64,000 bases of DNA from Mycolicibacter sp. MU0102 (GCF_963378105.1 NZ_OY726398.1:2294001-2358000), one strand, 5' to 3'. Shown: positions 33,713 through 42,134, numbered from the stretch's first letter. The notes: generated by a model from the letters alone, not told the origin. Made by a program: numbers and translations.

Positions 33713-34018
33713 GCTTTTCGCGCCCACCGTAGGCGCTGCTCCTGACCTGATTGCCCTCCAGGGCAGTCTTGCCCCCATATGGGCTAGGGCGGGCACTTGG
33801 GTTACCACACTTGCGAACGTTCCGGCTCTAGCTTGGACGTTCCAGTAATCACCAATCGGATAGGCGCCCCGAGAGTCTCTGGCGTGTACATCGGGCCATC
33901 TCGGGGTATGCGAAATTTTCCCCGTCTAACGGATGTCTCATCCCCGAGGGTTAGTCGTGGGCCTATTCGGTTGTCCTAACTAAATAAAACCTAACACGCA
34001 ATTCCTCACATTCTGCCG
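33713..34018. other. Gene-free stretch with several hairpins
   Basis: No convincing gene. It holds TGCCCT-CC-AGGGCA (33752-33765), the palindrome CCCATATGGG (33774-33783) and a CGGGG...CCCCG pair near 33903-33925. A 60-codon frame at 33797-33979 has no ribosome site and no recognisable features. It may hold operators, an untranslated leader or a small RNA; nothing more can be said. Confidence 0.4.
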
Positions 34019-34046
34019 TTGCAGAAAAACTGCGTGCTAATATAAA
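34019..34046 (+). promoter_or_regulatory. Sigma-70-type promoter before the small-protein operon
   Basis: TTGCAG (34019-34024) and TATAAA (34041-34046) are 16 bases apart, 42 bases before the ATG at 34089. It probably drives the operon of small proteins that leads into the HNH gene. Confidence 0.6.
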
Positions 34047-34088
34047 TACAGCGGAACGAATAGCTTTAAGTGAAGTGGTTGGAAACCA

Positions 34089-34349
34089 ATGGAAACTTGC
34101 CGAGGCTGCGGTCGAACTAGCACCCTGGCCGGTAACGTGCTCAGATTCCTGCAGCAGACGCCGGGGGTGGTCCGCGCCAACCAGGTAGCGGAACACTTCA
34201 ACATTCCGACATACCAGGCAAGCGTCATTCTGTGCCGACTCGCTGACAGGGCAATGATCACCAGGGTTCGCCGCGGGGCCTACTCCGCCGATCCCGAACT
34301 TCAGCGCCGTGCATTGCTAGACCAACTTGAGAAGCTCACCCCGGCATGA
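34089..34349 (+). CDS. Winged-helix type small protein, element A
   Basis: An 86-residue protein beginning METCRGCGRTS, a CxxC pair, followed by a winged helix-turn-helix (VLRFLQQTPGVVRANQVAEH; VILCRLADRAMITRVRRGAY). The wing sequence RVRRGAYSAD resembles the N-terminal HTH of AbiEi-type or phage regulators. First gene of a run of overlapping genes (ATGA overlap with the next). It may regulate element genes; the target is unknown. Confidence 0.65.
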   Translation: METCRGCGRTSTLAGNVLRFLQQTPGVVRANQVAEHFNIPTYQASVILCRLADRAMITRVRRGAYSADPELQRRALLDQLEKLTPA

Positions 34350-34465
34350 CCGAACCGCATCCCTTGGCACAACTGGCACAACTGGCCGAGCCGTGCCCCT
34401 GTCGTCGCTGCCAAGACGAAGCCGACGAAGCCGCCCGAATCGCGTGGCGGGAGGAAGTGAATTGA
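34346..34465 (+). CDS. 39-residue Cys-rich microprotein
   Basis: The ATG at 34346 overlaps the previous stop (ATGA), and the frame ends at 34465, just past the TTG start of the next gene. The product MTEPHPLAQLAQLAEPCPC continues with RRCQDE, so three Cys lie within six residues and could bind a metal; the C-terminus is acidic. Overlap at both ends argues for real translation. No family recognised. Confidence 0.5.
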   Translation: MTEPHPLAQLAQLAEPCPCRRCQDEADEAARIAWREEVN

Positions 34466-34746
34466 ACGCCATCCTGTTGCAGCCCGACCCCGACACGGTG
34501 GCCGTGTCCCTGCATCCCCGGCATGAGTCCGCCGACGTGGTGTCTATTCGGTTCTCCGACGCCGAGCACGGCGGGTATCTGATTGCGGTGAGTACCGAGC
34601 TAGCCGAGCACCTGGCAACCCTGCTGGCGACTGCCACCAAGTCACCCCGGATCGGCGCACACGCCGACCAGCTGAAAGCAGCGCAGCGGGAGGGCCGCCA
34701 AATTCGCCCGTCGCGGGCCGCACCAGATCGCAGCCATGACCTTTGA
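34462..34746 (+). CDS. Hypothetical protein, element A
   Basis: A 94-residue protein starting at a TTG (34462) with a strong GGAGGAA site eight bases upstream; the open frame to its left is non-coding. It has an alternating beta/alpha pattern (VAVSLHPRHESADVVSIRFS; YLIAVSTELAEHLATLLATA) and a basic tail. It sits in the overlapping small-gene operon before HNH. Function unknown. Confidence 0.6.
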   Translation: MNAILLQPDPDTVAVSLHPRHESADVVSIRFSDAEHGGYLIAVSTELAEHLATLLATATKSPRIGAHADQLKAAQREGRQIRPSRAAPDRSHDL

Positions 34747-35143
34747 CGCGTGGCGCTACTGGGCCATCACTGAGGACGGCCAACTGGCCGCCCCACACGC
34801 GGGCGACCCACTACCAAAGCAACGGGTACCTGCCAGCCCAATGCAACTTGCATCCCCGACCCCGGCCATCGGCTGCCGCTGCGGTGTCCACTTCCACCAA
34901 CGCCGCGGTCTACCGGCCGCTATCGACAAGTTCGACCTACTCACCGGTGAGTTTGCATTCACGGACGGCGAGGCCACGCCACCGATATTCGGCGATGCTT
35001 GGCCGTTGGTTCGCAATGGCTTTCAATGGACGACGTATACACGCGCCTATCGGGCCAGCTGCTACCGAGTGCAGACCATATACGCGGATGCCCAGCTCGC
35101 TTACGACTTGCCGGTGCGCCCACTGTCTGAGTTGCCCCGGTGA
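34736..35143 (+). CDS. Hypothetical protein, element A
   Basis: A 135-residue protein. The ATG at 34736 lies inside the end of the preceding frame and its stop overlaps the HNH start. The sequence has aromatic-rich parts (DAWRYWAITEDGQLAAPHAG; GFQWTTYTRAYRASCYRVQT) and an IGCRCGVHFH motif that could bind metal. Proteins before HNH in related elements are often uncharacterised. No function assigned. Confidence 0.6.
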   Translation: MTFDAWRYWAITEDGQLAAPHAGDPLPKQRVPASPMQLASPTPAIGCRCGVHFHQRRGLPAAIDKFDLLTGEFAFTDGEATPPIFGDAWPLVRNGFQWTTYTRAYRASCYRVQTIYADAQLAYDLPVRPLSELPR

Positions 35144-35490
35144 CTGCCGACCTGGCGCGGCCCTGCATCCGGTGCGGCGAGCCGTCAACCACCACCCGAT
35201 GCGCCGACTGCTACCAGCCACGAGACCGGACCAACTGGAATGAGGCCAGCGCAGCAGATCGAGGGTATGACAATGCATGGCAGCGACTCTCGGCACGGGC
35301 GCGCCGGTTACAGCCGTTCTGCACCGACTGCGGCAGCACTGACCACCTAGAGACCGACCACACCCCGACTGCATGGCGGCGCCACGCATTAGGGCTCCCA
35401 ATTCGCATGTCCGATGTCGCGGTGGTTTGCAAGCGGTGCAACAACCTACGAGGCCCAGCACGCGGACCACGTTGCACAAGGGTTTGCTAG
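35140..35490 (+). CDS. HNH endonuclease, element A packaging module
   Basis: A 116-residue nuclease. The N-terminal zinc-like knuckle is PCIRCGEPSTTTRCADCY; the ACPxC-like core is QPFCTDCGSTDHLETDHTP, followed by VAVVCKRCNNLRG, giving the HNH fold. HNH proteins beside the large terminase assist cos cleavage in cos-packaging phages and in capsid-forming satellites. It starts at a GTG overlapping the previous gene. A 266-base gap then separates it from the terminase. Confidence 0.88.
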   Translation: MTADLARPCIRCGEPSTTTRCADCYQPRDRTNWNEASAADRGYDNAWQRLSARARRLQPFCTDCGSTDHLETDHTPTAWRRHALGLPIRMSDVAVVCKRCNNLRGPARGPRCTRVC

Positions 35491-35634
35491 CACTACCCCG
35501 ACAGTTTGCTGGAATCACACCCCGACGGCCCAGGTGGAGCCGATCGCGCCTTCGCCGGGACCTCGTCAACAGCCCGTTCGTCAGACGTCCGAAACGCGTT
35601 GTTGGACAACATAACTCAGCCTGAATGTCAGGGG

Positions 35635-35653
35635 GATACCCCCCGAGGGTATC
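35635..35653. repeat. Inverted repeat in the HNH-terminase gap
   Basis: GATACCC and GGGTATC form a perfect inverted repeat around CCCGA. The gap between HNH and terminase is a typical place for a cos packaging site or a late-operon control site; the sequence does not decide between them. Confidence 0.4.
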
Positions 35654-35692
35654 GAAACATACGGAGCGAGCGAAGGAACCCGGCCGAATTAA

Positions 35693-35720
35693 TTACGACA
35701 GTCTATCCTTTATGTATAGA
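35693..35720 (+). promoter_or_regulatory. Likely late promoter before the terminase gene
   Basis: TTACGA (35693-35698) and TATAGA (35715-35720) with a 16-base spacer lie 37 bases before the terminase ATG in an AT-rich patch. It would drive the terminase-to-scaffold genes. Confidence 0.5.
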
Positions 35721-35756
35721 TGAGCTAGTTAGCTGGAATAGTTGCCATTGGTCAGT

Positions 35757-37214
35757 ATGGCCGCCAAGCGCGGACCTAAACCGCCGAGAGTGCTTGACCC
35801 GCTGGACTTTTCGTCAAGCGGTCCACTTAGCGTGCAGTTCCGCGAATTTGCTTGTCGTTACTTGTGTTTCGGCGGCGGCGAAGCGATGGAACCCCGCGAC
35901 TGGCAGGTGGACATCGTATCGCAAGTGTTCGACCCGCAGCCCCGCCCCCGGTTAGCGGCGGTCGCTATGCCGCGCGGCAACGGGAAGTCATCCCTTGCAG
36001 CAGCGCTAGCGGTCTGGGTGCTGATGACAGGCAGGGGCGCATCAGTTGACGTGGTGGCCGTAGACGAGCGGCAGGCGGGCCTGGTGTTCGGCATGGCGGC
36101 CAAATTCATCGCCCGCAACCCCGACCTGGAATGCCGCGTAACCGCCTACAAGGACCGCCTGGTTGTTCCTGGCACCGAGTCAGAGATGTCCTGCTTGCCA
36201 GGGACTCCGGCGGCTCTTGAGGGCCGGAACCCCACGTTGTGCATCGTTGACGAGGGCGGGCGGGTCGCCACCGAGGCTTACGAGGTTGTGGCGCTGGCCA
36301 GCGGCAAGCAAAAAGAGTCAACGGTTTTGGTGATCGGCACGCCAGGCCCCCGGCCAGACAACGTGCTGGCGGGGTTCCGGGACCACGCCCGGACCCATCC
36401 CGACGACACCTCACAGGTGTACGTAGAGATCGGCGCCGCCGGTTTCGAGGACCACCCGACTGACTGTCAGCACTGTTGGGAGCTGGCCAGCCCCGCGCTA
36501 GATGACTTTCTGTTTCGGGACGCGCTGGCCGCCCTACAGCCGCCGAAGATGACAGAGAGTCACTTCCGGCGGGTCCGGTTGGTGCAGTGGGTTACCGATA
36601 ACGAGAACCCGTTTGTGACTGCCGATGTCTGGGATGTGCTGGGCACTGGCGAGGACGTGCCGGACGGTGCCGAGGTAGTCATCGGCTTGGACGGCAGCCA
36701 TTCCCGCGACTGCACCGCCCTCGTGGTGGCGACTGTCTCGGCCACCCCGCACGTCGCTACCTACCGGCTATTTCGGCCCGAGGACAGCCCCGACCACCGG
36801 ATTGACGTTCTAGCTGTTGAACAGGCCATTAGGGACGCCTACCAGAGATGGAACGTCACCGAGGTGGCCGCCGACCCCCACCGCTGGACCCGCACCTTGC
36901 AAGTGCTTGCAGCCGAGGGCATCCCCATCATGGAGATCCCCCAGTCGGGGCGGCGGCTGACCGCCATGACCACCGCCTTGCATTCCGCCATCGTGAACCG
37001 CCGCATGACCCACAGCAGCGACGCAGACCTACGCGAGCACGTTCTAGCGGCGTCGGTCGTGGATACCGCAGACGGCGGCCTCAAGTTGGGCAAGGTCAGC
37101 CGATCCAAGGATGCCCCGCGCATTGATCTGGCCGCCGCCCTGGTGATGGCCTACTCGCGCGCCACCTGGCTAGCGGGCAAGCAAAAGAAACGATTCCGAG
37201 TGATTACCCGATGA
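35757..37214 (+). CDS. Terminase large subunit, element A
   Basis: A 485-residue packaging motor. The ATPase domain has Walker A VAMPRGNGKSSL near residue 70, Walker B TLCIVDEGGR near 162 and coupling motif VLVIGTPG. The nuclease domain starts near 305 with GLDGSHSRDCTALV and ends in RIDLAAALVMAYSRA. It cuts and pumps DNA into the capsid. I used the ATG at 35757; a TTG five codons upstream is possible. The stop overlaps the portal start. No small terminase gene is recognisable in element A. Confidence 0.93.
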   Translation: MAAKRGPKPPRVLDPLDFSSSGPLSVQFREFACRYLCFGGGEAMEPRDWQVDIVSQVFDPQPRPRLAAVAMPRGNGKSSLAAALAVWVLMTGRGASVDVVAVDERQAGLVFGMAAKFIARNPDLECRVTAYKDRLVVPGTESEMSCLPGTPAALEGRNPTLCIVDEGGRVATEAYEVVALASGKQKESTVLVIGTPGPRPDNVLAGFRDHARTHPDDTSQVYVEIGAAGFEDHPTDCQHCWELASPALDDFLFRDALAALQPPKMTESHFRRVRLVQWVTDNENPFVTADVWDVLGTGEDVPDGAEVVIGLDGSHSRDCTALVVATVSATPHVATYRLFRPEDSPDHRIDVLAVEQAIRDAYQRWNVTEVAADPHRWTRTLQVLAAEGIPIMEIPQSGRRLTAMTTALHSAIVNRRMTHSSDADLREHVLAASVVDTADGGLKLGKVSRSKDAPRIDLAAALVMAYSRATWLAGKQKKRFRVITR

Positions 37215-38512
37215 ATGAACTGTTGCACGATCTGCTGGCCGAACTCGACGCGCCGCAACACCACTACGACACCCTGAGGCTGTATGCCGAGGGCAGGCAA
37301 CCACTGGCGTTCCTATCCGCCGAGTCGCGCAAAGCGTTAGACAACCGGTTGTGTCGGATGTCGGTGAACATTCCGGCGTTGACGGTATCGAGCCTTACTG
37401 AGCGGTTGAGAATTACCGGGTTCAGTGACCCGGTTGCATGGCACGCCTTTGTCGCCAATGACCTAGATCAACTGGCCGCGCAGGTCCACGCCGATGCACT
37501 CACCTACCGACAGGGCTTCGTGCTGGTCTGGGCCAAGGACGGGCGACCCACCGCAACAGTTGAGTCCCCGTTTGAGTGCGCGGTGATCCGTGATCCTGCT
37601 GACCGTTCGGTGTTGGCCGGGGTGAAACGGTACTCAACCAAACGTTCCACCGAGGCATATGTGTACCTGCCGGATCGGGTGGAGCACTGGACCGCACCCA
37701 CACCCAACGCGGTGGTTGGCGGGTTCCGTCTAGTGGAGACGATTCCTCACACCCTTGGGGTGGTTCCGCTGGTGCCGTTCGATAACGGCCGTAGCGAGAT
37801 TGAAGACTTACGAGACCTCACCGACGCGTTGGTGAAGGTAACGCTGGACATGGTTATTGCATCCCATGCCGCCGGGTTTGGGCGGCGGTGGGTTACCGGC
37901 GTCGAACTCACCGAGAAACCACGGCTTGACGCTGGCGGCAACCGGGTGGTCCTGGACGGCGAACCGGTCGTGGACACGACCACACCGTTTGACGAGGGTT
38001 CGAGGTCATGGGCGATTGCCGAGAATCCCGAAACCAAGTTCGGCAGCTTCGCCGAGGCGGCCCTATCGGGATTCGAGACGGCCGTGCGGGTATTGGTCTC
38101 CCAGATTCAAGCCGTCTCGGCGCTGCCGTCTCACTATCTCGGGGTATTGACTGCACAGCCATCGTCGGCGGACGCGCTGCGGGCCAGTGAGGCATCTCTG
38201 ACCGCACGCGCCGAGTCCAAACAACTGCTGTTCGGGCGGTCGTGGGAGCAGGTGGCCCGCCTATTGGTGGCGGTCTCAACTGCCACCGACCCGGCCGCGC
38301 TGCGGGTGCAGTGGGCCGACGCGGCTACCCGTTCTACGGCGCAGGAGGCCGACGCGGTGGTGAAGCTGGTGCAGGCCGGAATCCTGCCCGTCTCTTACGC
38401 CCTAGCCAAGCTGGGCTATTCCGACGATGAGGTTGTGGCGATCCGCTCGGCCCGACGCGCAGACACCCTAGACGGCATCGGCTTGGACATCGGAGACGAC
38501 GCCGTTGCTTAA
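37211..38512 (+). CDS. Phage portal protein, element A
   Basis: A 433-residue portal of the SPP1 gp6-like family, forming the dodecameric DNA channel at one capsid vertex. Features: an N-terminal helical part (YDTLRLYAEGRQPLAFLSAE), the clip region (PLVPFDNGRSEIEDLRDLTD, then helices), a long stem helix and the typical LPSHYLGVLTAQPSSADALR segment with ASEASLTARAESKQ. It overlaps both neighbouring genes by a few bases. Confidence 0.92.
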   Translation: MNELLHDLLAELDAPQHHYDTLRLYAEGRQPLAFLSAESRKALDNRLCRMSVNIPALTVSSLTERLRITGFSDPVAWHAFVANDLDQLAAQVHADALTYRQGFVLVWAKDGRPTATVESPFECAVIRDPADRSVLAGVKRYSTKRSTEAYVYLPDRVEHWTAPTPNAVVGGFRLVETIPHTLGVVPLVPFDNGRSEIEDLRDLTDALVKVTLDMVIASHAAGFGRRWVTGVELTEKPRLDAGGNRVVLDGEPVVDTTTPFDEGSRSWAIAENPETKFGSFAEAALSGFETAVRVLVSQIQAVSALPSHYLGVLTAQPSSADALRASEASLTARAESKQLLFGRSWEQVARLLVAVSTATDPAALRVQWADAATRSTAQEADAVVKLVQAGILPVSYALAKLGYSDDEVVAIRSARRADTLDGIGLDIGDDAVA

Positions 38513-39086
38513 ACCCGCCGACAAATACCAGGCCGAACTTGAGAAGCTGGCCGACTCCACGGCGCAGGCCGCGAGGCGTGCCGCCAACCGCCGCAACGTC
38601 AGCAAAGCTGCCAGGGCCACCAACGTGGCTGCCATCGTCCAACGCGGCAATGCCCAAGCGTTGGCGCTGGCCGAAGCCTTCACCCAACGCCAGCTAGAAA
38701 ATGTGACGGGTCGGGCCGTCCCCGCTAAAGGGTTGCTGCCTGCCGACGACTCTGACCGGCTACTCAAAGCCGCGAAAACCATCCTCGAAGAACCCGACCC
38801 CCTGGCCCGCATTGAACGGTTGGGCGCGTCTGAGGTTCTCTACACCGCGCAGGGTGGTGTTGAGGAATCTCTGACGGGCCGCAATCGGAGCCGGGGCGGG
38901 TATCTCGGTTGGATCCGAAAAATGGAGTCCGACCCATGTAAGCGGTGCGTGTGGTGGTCGCGCAATGGGCGGGTGTTCCCGCCGGATCACCACATGCCAC
39001 GGCACCATTCGTGCCGCTGTGTGCAGGAGATTGTGCTTGTCCCAGTGAAACCACTCCCTGTTCGTAAAAGGAAGAAATCGAAGTGA
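38505..39086 (+). CDS. MuF-like minor head protein, element A
   Basis: A 193-residue protein translated from a TTG that overlaps the portal stop. The N-terminal half is helical; the C-terminal 60 residues carry the MuF-type Cys/His cluster (IRKMESDPCKRCVWWSRNGR; HHMPRHHSCRCVQEIV). MuF proteins join the portal during head assembly and can be injected with DNA. The tail is very basic (VRKRKKSK). It is shorter than most phage MuF proteins, as expected for a compact satellite. Confidence 0.82.
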   Translation: MLKPADKYQAELEKLADSTAQAARRAANRRNVSKAARATNVAAIVQRGNAQALALAEAFTQRQLENVTGRAVPAKGLLPADDSDRLLKAAKTILEEPDPLARIERLGASEVLYTAQGGVEESLTGRNRSRGGYLGWIRKMESDPCKRCVWWSRNGRVFPPDHHMPRHHSCRCVQEIVLVPVKPLPVRKRKKSK

Positions 39087-39484
39087 CAGAAGCCGGCCCA
39101 GATTCAACACAGTCCGACGAACCCGACGACGGCGAGGTAATTACGCCCGAGCCGGAATCGGGTGCAGCAGAAGCCGATACAGAGACATTCTCCCGTGAGT
39201 ACGTAGAAGGGTTACGCCGGGAGAACGCCAAGTATCGGAGCCAAGCCAAAGGCAGCGAAGAACTACGCCACCAACTGCATGACGCCCTGGTGCAGTTGGA
39301 CGGGCGGCTGGCCGACCCCACCGACCTGGCTTACGCCGATGAACACCTGGACGACATCACGGCGGCCATCACTGACCTGATCGAACGCAAGCCGCATTTG
39401 GCGCGCAAGCCATCCGGTGATGTGGGGCAGGGTGTGCGGACGGATATTACTGCTCCGAAAGACTTTTCAGGGCTATTCCGATGA
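39083..39484 (+). CDS. Capsid scaffolding protein, element A
   Basis: A 133-residue protein with an acidic N-terminal half (Asp/Glu-rich to residue 35) and a central coiled-coil-like helix (YVEGLRRENAKYRSQAKGSE), ending in FSGLFR. Position between MuF and the capsid gene, small size, acidity and the helix are typical of HK97-type scaffolds that guide shell assembly. No prohead protease domain is present here or elsewhere in element A. Its GTG start overlaps the MuF stop. Confidence 0.8.
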   Translation: MTEAGPDSTQSDEPDDGEVITPEPESGAAEADTETFSREYVEGLRRENAKYRSQAKGSEELRHQLHDALVQLDGRLADPTDLAYADEHLDDITAAITDLIERKPHLARKPSGDVGQGVRTDITAPKDFSGLFR

Positions 39485-39490
39485 TATAAT
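39464..39490 (+). promoter_or_regulatory. Promoter before the major capsid gene
   Basis: A perfect TATAAT hexamer (39485-39490) follows the scaffold stop directly; the -35 (TTTTCA, 39464-39469) is weak. A leader of about 90 bases with an AACGT...ACGTT repeat precedes the capsid ATG. It would allow extra capsid transcript. Confidence 0.5.
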
Positions 39491-39583
39491 TAGTGTAGCT
39501 ACGCAACGTTCTGGTGACGTTAGCTGCTCCGCCCCGGTGGCGTTGAGAGTCCCTAACACTTTTCACCGCAAGGCATTTCACTA

Positions 39584-40414
39584 ATGGCAGTTCTAAATAG
39601 CAATCTGGCCGGTGCATGGACACCTGAGGCTTACGGCCAACTGATTGATCAGGTTATCGCAGCTAAAAGCATTGCGTTTCAGGCGGGCACGCTAGTGTCC
39701 ACCACTAACGAGTCGATTAGGTTCCCAATGCTGACGGCCGACCCGGCTGTTGGCTGGTATGCGGAAAACACTCAAATCTCGCTGACCGATCCGTCCACGG
39801 ATGAGTTGGTTGTGACGCCAAAGGCCGTTAAGGGCCTGACGCAAATCTCCACCGAGGCAGCCGAGGACAGCAATCCCGCTGTTGCCGATCAGGTTGGGCA
39901 GGCCCTGGCCCGGTCCATCGCCAAAAAGATTGACGCGGCGTTCTTCGGCAACACCGTGACCAACGGCCCCAAGGGCCTGCTTTCGCTGACCGGTCTGAAC
40001 GTGGTGGACACCGGAACCGTGACCCTGGACAGCCTGGACCCGTTCCATGAGGCCAAGGCGGCGGCGCTGGCAGACGGTGCGACGCTGACACACTTCCTGC
40101 TAGCCCCTGATGTGGCCCTGGCCCTGGCTAAGGCAAAGCAGACCGACACCAGCAACGTGGGCCTGTTCGATTCCGTCAGCGACGGAACCACTTTGGCGGG
40201 CGTCACGGTACTGGTGTCCACTGACGTGGCAGCCGGGAACATCTGGGGCGTAGACGCCAGCCAGGTTCTGGTGGTCCAGCGCACCGGTACCACGGTCACC
40301 CGCTCGTTTGATGCGGCGTTCGATTACGACGCCGTGCAGGTGCGTGCAACTGCCCGTGTGTCGTTCGGGTTCGTCAACCCCGCCGGTGTGGTTCGTCTCT
40401 ACGACGCCGCCTAA
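39584..40414 (+). CDS. Major capsid protein (HK97 fold), element A
   Basis: A 276-residue HK97-type capsid protein. Recognisable parts are the N-arm/E-loop region (SIRFPMLTADPAVGWYAENT), the KAVKGLTQISTEAAEDS segment and spine helix (VADQVGQALARSIAKKIDAA), the FFGNTVTNGPKGLL loop, and the A-domain end (VQVRATARVSFGFVNPAGVV). It lacks an N-terminal delta domain, fitting a separate scaffold gene. At this size it could form a small shell suited to an 11 kb genome; that is inference. Confidence 0.93.
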   Translation: MAVLNSNLAGAWTPEAYGQLIDQVIAAKSIAFQAGTLVSTTNESIRFPMLTADPAVGWYAENTQISLTDPSTDELVVTPKAVKGLTQISTEAAEDSNPAVADQVGQALARSIAKKIDAAFFGNTVTNGPKGLLSLTGLNVVDTGTVTLDSLDPFHEAKAAALADGATLTHFLLAPDVALALAKAKQTDTSNVGLFDSVSDGTTLAGVTVLVSTDVAAGNIWGVDASQVLVVQRTGTTVTRSFDAAFDYDAVQVRATARVSFGFVNPAGVVRLYDAA

Positions 40415-40719
40415 TGCCCACGGGCGACGATCTAGCCGCCTACACCGGCACCCCGGTATCGGCTGCGCAGGCAACTGCCGTGATCGGCGTGGTTAAGGCC
40501 ATGGTGTCAGCGCACACCCGTGGCGTTGGTTTCACCGATGGGGAACCGAACGATGAGTTGTCGTCGGTGATCTTGTCGGCGTCGGCACGGCTGCTGATGA
40601 ACACGGCGGGTCTGCAGCAGGAGGCTATGGGTGCGTTACAGGTCCGCTACGGCGACGCGTTCGGTTTCACCCTGCCCGAGCTGATGGTCTTGAACCGCCA
40701 TCGAAGGCGGGCGACCTAG
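40414..40719 (+). CDS. Head-tail connector (gp6/gp15-like), element A
   Basis: A 101-residue helical protein (AAQATAVIGVVKAMVSAHTR; SSVILSASARLLMNTAGLQQ) ending ELMVLNRHRRRAT, the usual pattern of adaptor proteins that sit under the portal. The ATG overlaps the capsid stop (TAATG). It is the last structural gene: no stopper, tail terminator, tube or tape-measure gene follows, and a strong terminator comes 90 bases later. Confidence 0.8.
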   Translation: MPTGDDLAAYTGTPVSAAQATAVIGVVKAMVSAHTRGVGFTDGEPNDELSSVILSASARLLMNTAGLQQEAMGALQVRYGDAFGFTLPELMVLNRHRRRAT

Positions 40720-40809
40720 AACCACGGGGGCTGGTCGGTTCCACTTACCCTGACATACTCACGTCCCCGGACCGTTAGGGAAACAGGCTGATGGGCTTTC
40801 CCTGACCGG

Positions 40810-40848
40810 CAGTGCCCCGTCCCGCAAGGGCCGGGGCACTGTCCTTTT
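40810..40848 (+). terminator. Strong intrinsic terminator after the head genes
   Basis: CAGTGCCCCG pairs with CGGGGCACTG, extended by CCC/GGG around a GCAA loop with one internal mismatch, followed by TCCTTTT. It ends the structural operon and separates it from the antisense cargo block. Confidence 0.9.
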
Positions 40849-40867
40849 GCTACTAGCGCACGAACAT

Positions 40868-41659
40868 CTATTCGATTTCGAATGGATCGCTGGCGACATA
40901 GTAGCTATCAAAATCTCCCGACATTCCCATGCGGCTATGCCAATCTCGGGTGAATGCGATGACCGTATCGCACGCCCACCGAGCGCTTTTAGCCGATAGC
41001 GGCTTATGGGGAAACCATGGCTGCATATGTGCCGGGTAAGCAAGATCTGAAGTAATCTTCGACTTTAAGATCTTATCCAAGTCAATGTCTTTACCGTGCT
41101 CGCGCCACCTTGGCTTGAAGTGGACAAGCGCATTTCGAAATTCAACCAGTACCTTCACGGACTCAAGCAGATCCGCATGCTCGGGAATTCTATCCCGCCC
41201 ACTTAGGGTGAGTGCTGTCTGAAATTTCTTTACTATGCCGTACCTACGTTCGGCGTTCTTATCGCCTTTCCAAAGCCTGCGCATCTCGGCAAGTGCGCTA
41301 TCAGGAATATTGGCGGTTAGGTGGTTCCGCTCCCCATCTGCAGCGTCCTGCCAGACTGAGCCAATGAACGCGTCTAGGAATGCAACGGCGGCAAGTACCG
41401 TGTTGGTTGCGTGTGAAAGTCGGCAACGGTCGAGTTCGGTGGAGACACCAATCCGGTCCTCGCGCAGGCGGCACAGCTCTGATTCCCTCCGAGCCGTCCA
41501 CAAGTGCTGCGAGGCTAGATAGTCTCGTATCCGCACCGCAGGGACTCCACCGGTGACCACCAGCATTGCTGCCTGTGGCTGGATCGTTACGTCACCACCT
41601 CCCTGTTCCGTCATGCCAACCCACCTATCACGCGGATACTGCTTGACCGGAAACGTCAT
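40868..41659 (-). CDS. HEPN-type RNase-like protein, cargo of element A
   Basis: A 263-residue, mostly helical protein. It contains the HEPN motif RNALVH (Arg175, His180) inside VLVEFRNALVHFKPRW, preceded by a long helix (NTVLAAVAFLDAFIGSVWQD). HEPN domains with this motif act as RNases in toxin-antitoxin, abortive-infection and CRISPR systems. A small gene lies 49 bases upstream on the same strand. I used the ATG at 41659 (GGGAG upstream); starts at 41689 (TTG) and 41614 (ATG) are possible. Antisense placement next to the element end is typical of defence cargo; activity is inferred. Confidence 0.7.
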   Translation of the reverse strand: MTFPVKQYPRDRWVGMTEQGGGDVTIQPQAAMLVVTGGVPAVRIRDYLASQHLWTARRESELCRLREDRIGVSTELDRCRLSHATNTVLAAVAFLDAFIGSVWQDAADGERNHLTANIPDSALAEMRRLWKGDKNAERRYGIVKKFQTALTLSGRDRIPEHADLLESVKVLVEFRNALVHFKPRWREHGKDIDLDKILKSKITSDLAYPAHMQPWFPHKPLSAKSARWACDTVIAFTRDWHSRMGMSGDFDSYYVASDPFEIE

Positions 41660-41708
41660 GGGCTCCCACAGTGCGGCCTTGGCGCACAATTTCGGAAGGT
41701 CCGGGTTG

Positions 41709-42032
41709 CTACCAGCCCCCGGGTGTCCCGCTGGGCCAGGATCCGGGCCGGTACTTCACGGCATAGCGCCCCCCTTGCAGGACCGAGATTTCAACCTCAA
41801 CGCAGCGCCCGCTGTAGTCCGCCAAGAAAAAGGGGGTGTCGGTCTCGTAGTACCAGGACTCAGGCCCTCCCGTGATGGCGTCTCCCGCCACCTTGGCGTA
41901 CTCGTCATTACTGGTCTTAGCCGTGAAATAGTTCCGTCCGCCCCCTACGTTGTCTCGTTGCGGGGCGATCTTGCCGAACCCCGGCACATGGACCCAACCG
42001 GTTCCCTCCTCCACCTGCCATGCGTCGTCCAC
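41709..42032 (-). CDS. Small acidic/aromatic protein upstream of the HEPN gene
   Basis: A 107-residue protein, beta-rich with many Gly and aromatic residues (GPESWYYETDTPFFLADYSG; ISVLQGGRYAVKYRPGSWPS). It is the first gene of the antisense pair with the HEPN-type protein, which suggests a functional link such as antitoxin, sensor or anti-phage partner. No known fold is evident and no catalytic motif is seen. Confidence 0.6.
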   Translation of the reverse strand: MDDAWQVEEGTGWVHVPGFGKIAPQRDNVGGGRNYFTAKTSNDEYAKVAGDAITGGPESWYYETDTPFFLADYSGRCVEVEISVLQGGRYAVKYRPGSWPSGTPGGW

Positions 42033-42134
42033 CGGTTGATCCTCCTTTTTGTCGAGCTGTCACCGCTGGCTACTCCGGACCACTGAACGAGGGGCGGATG
42101 CGGTGATAGGGGCGGCGACCAGGGCGATCCCCAG

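Noticed and set aside
33797..33979. 60-codon frame in the gene-free region of element A
   Set aside because: No ribosome site, random composition and hairpins within it; not supported as a gene.
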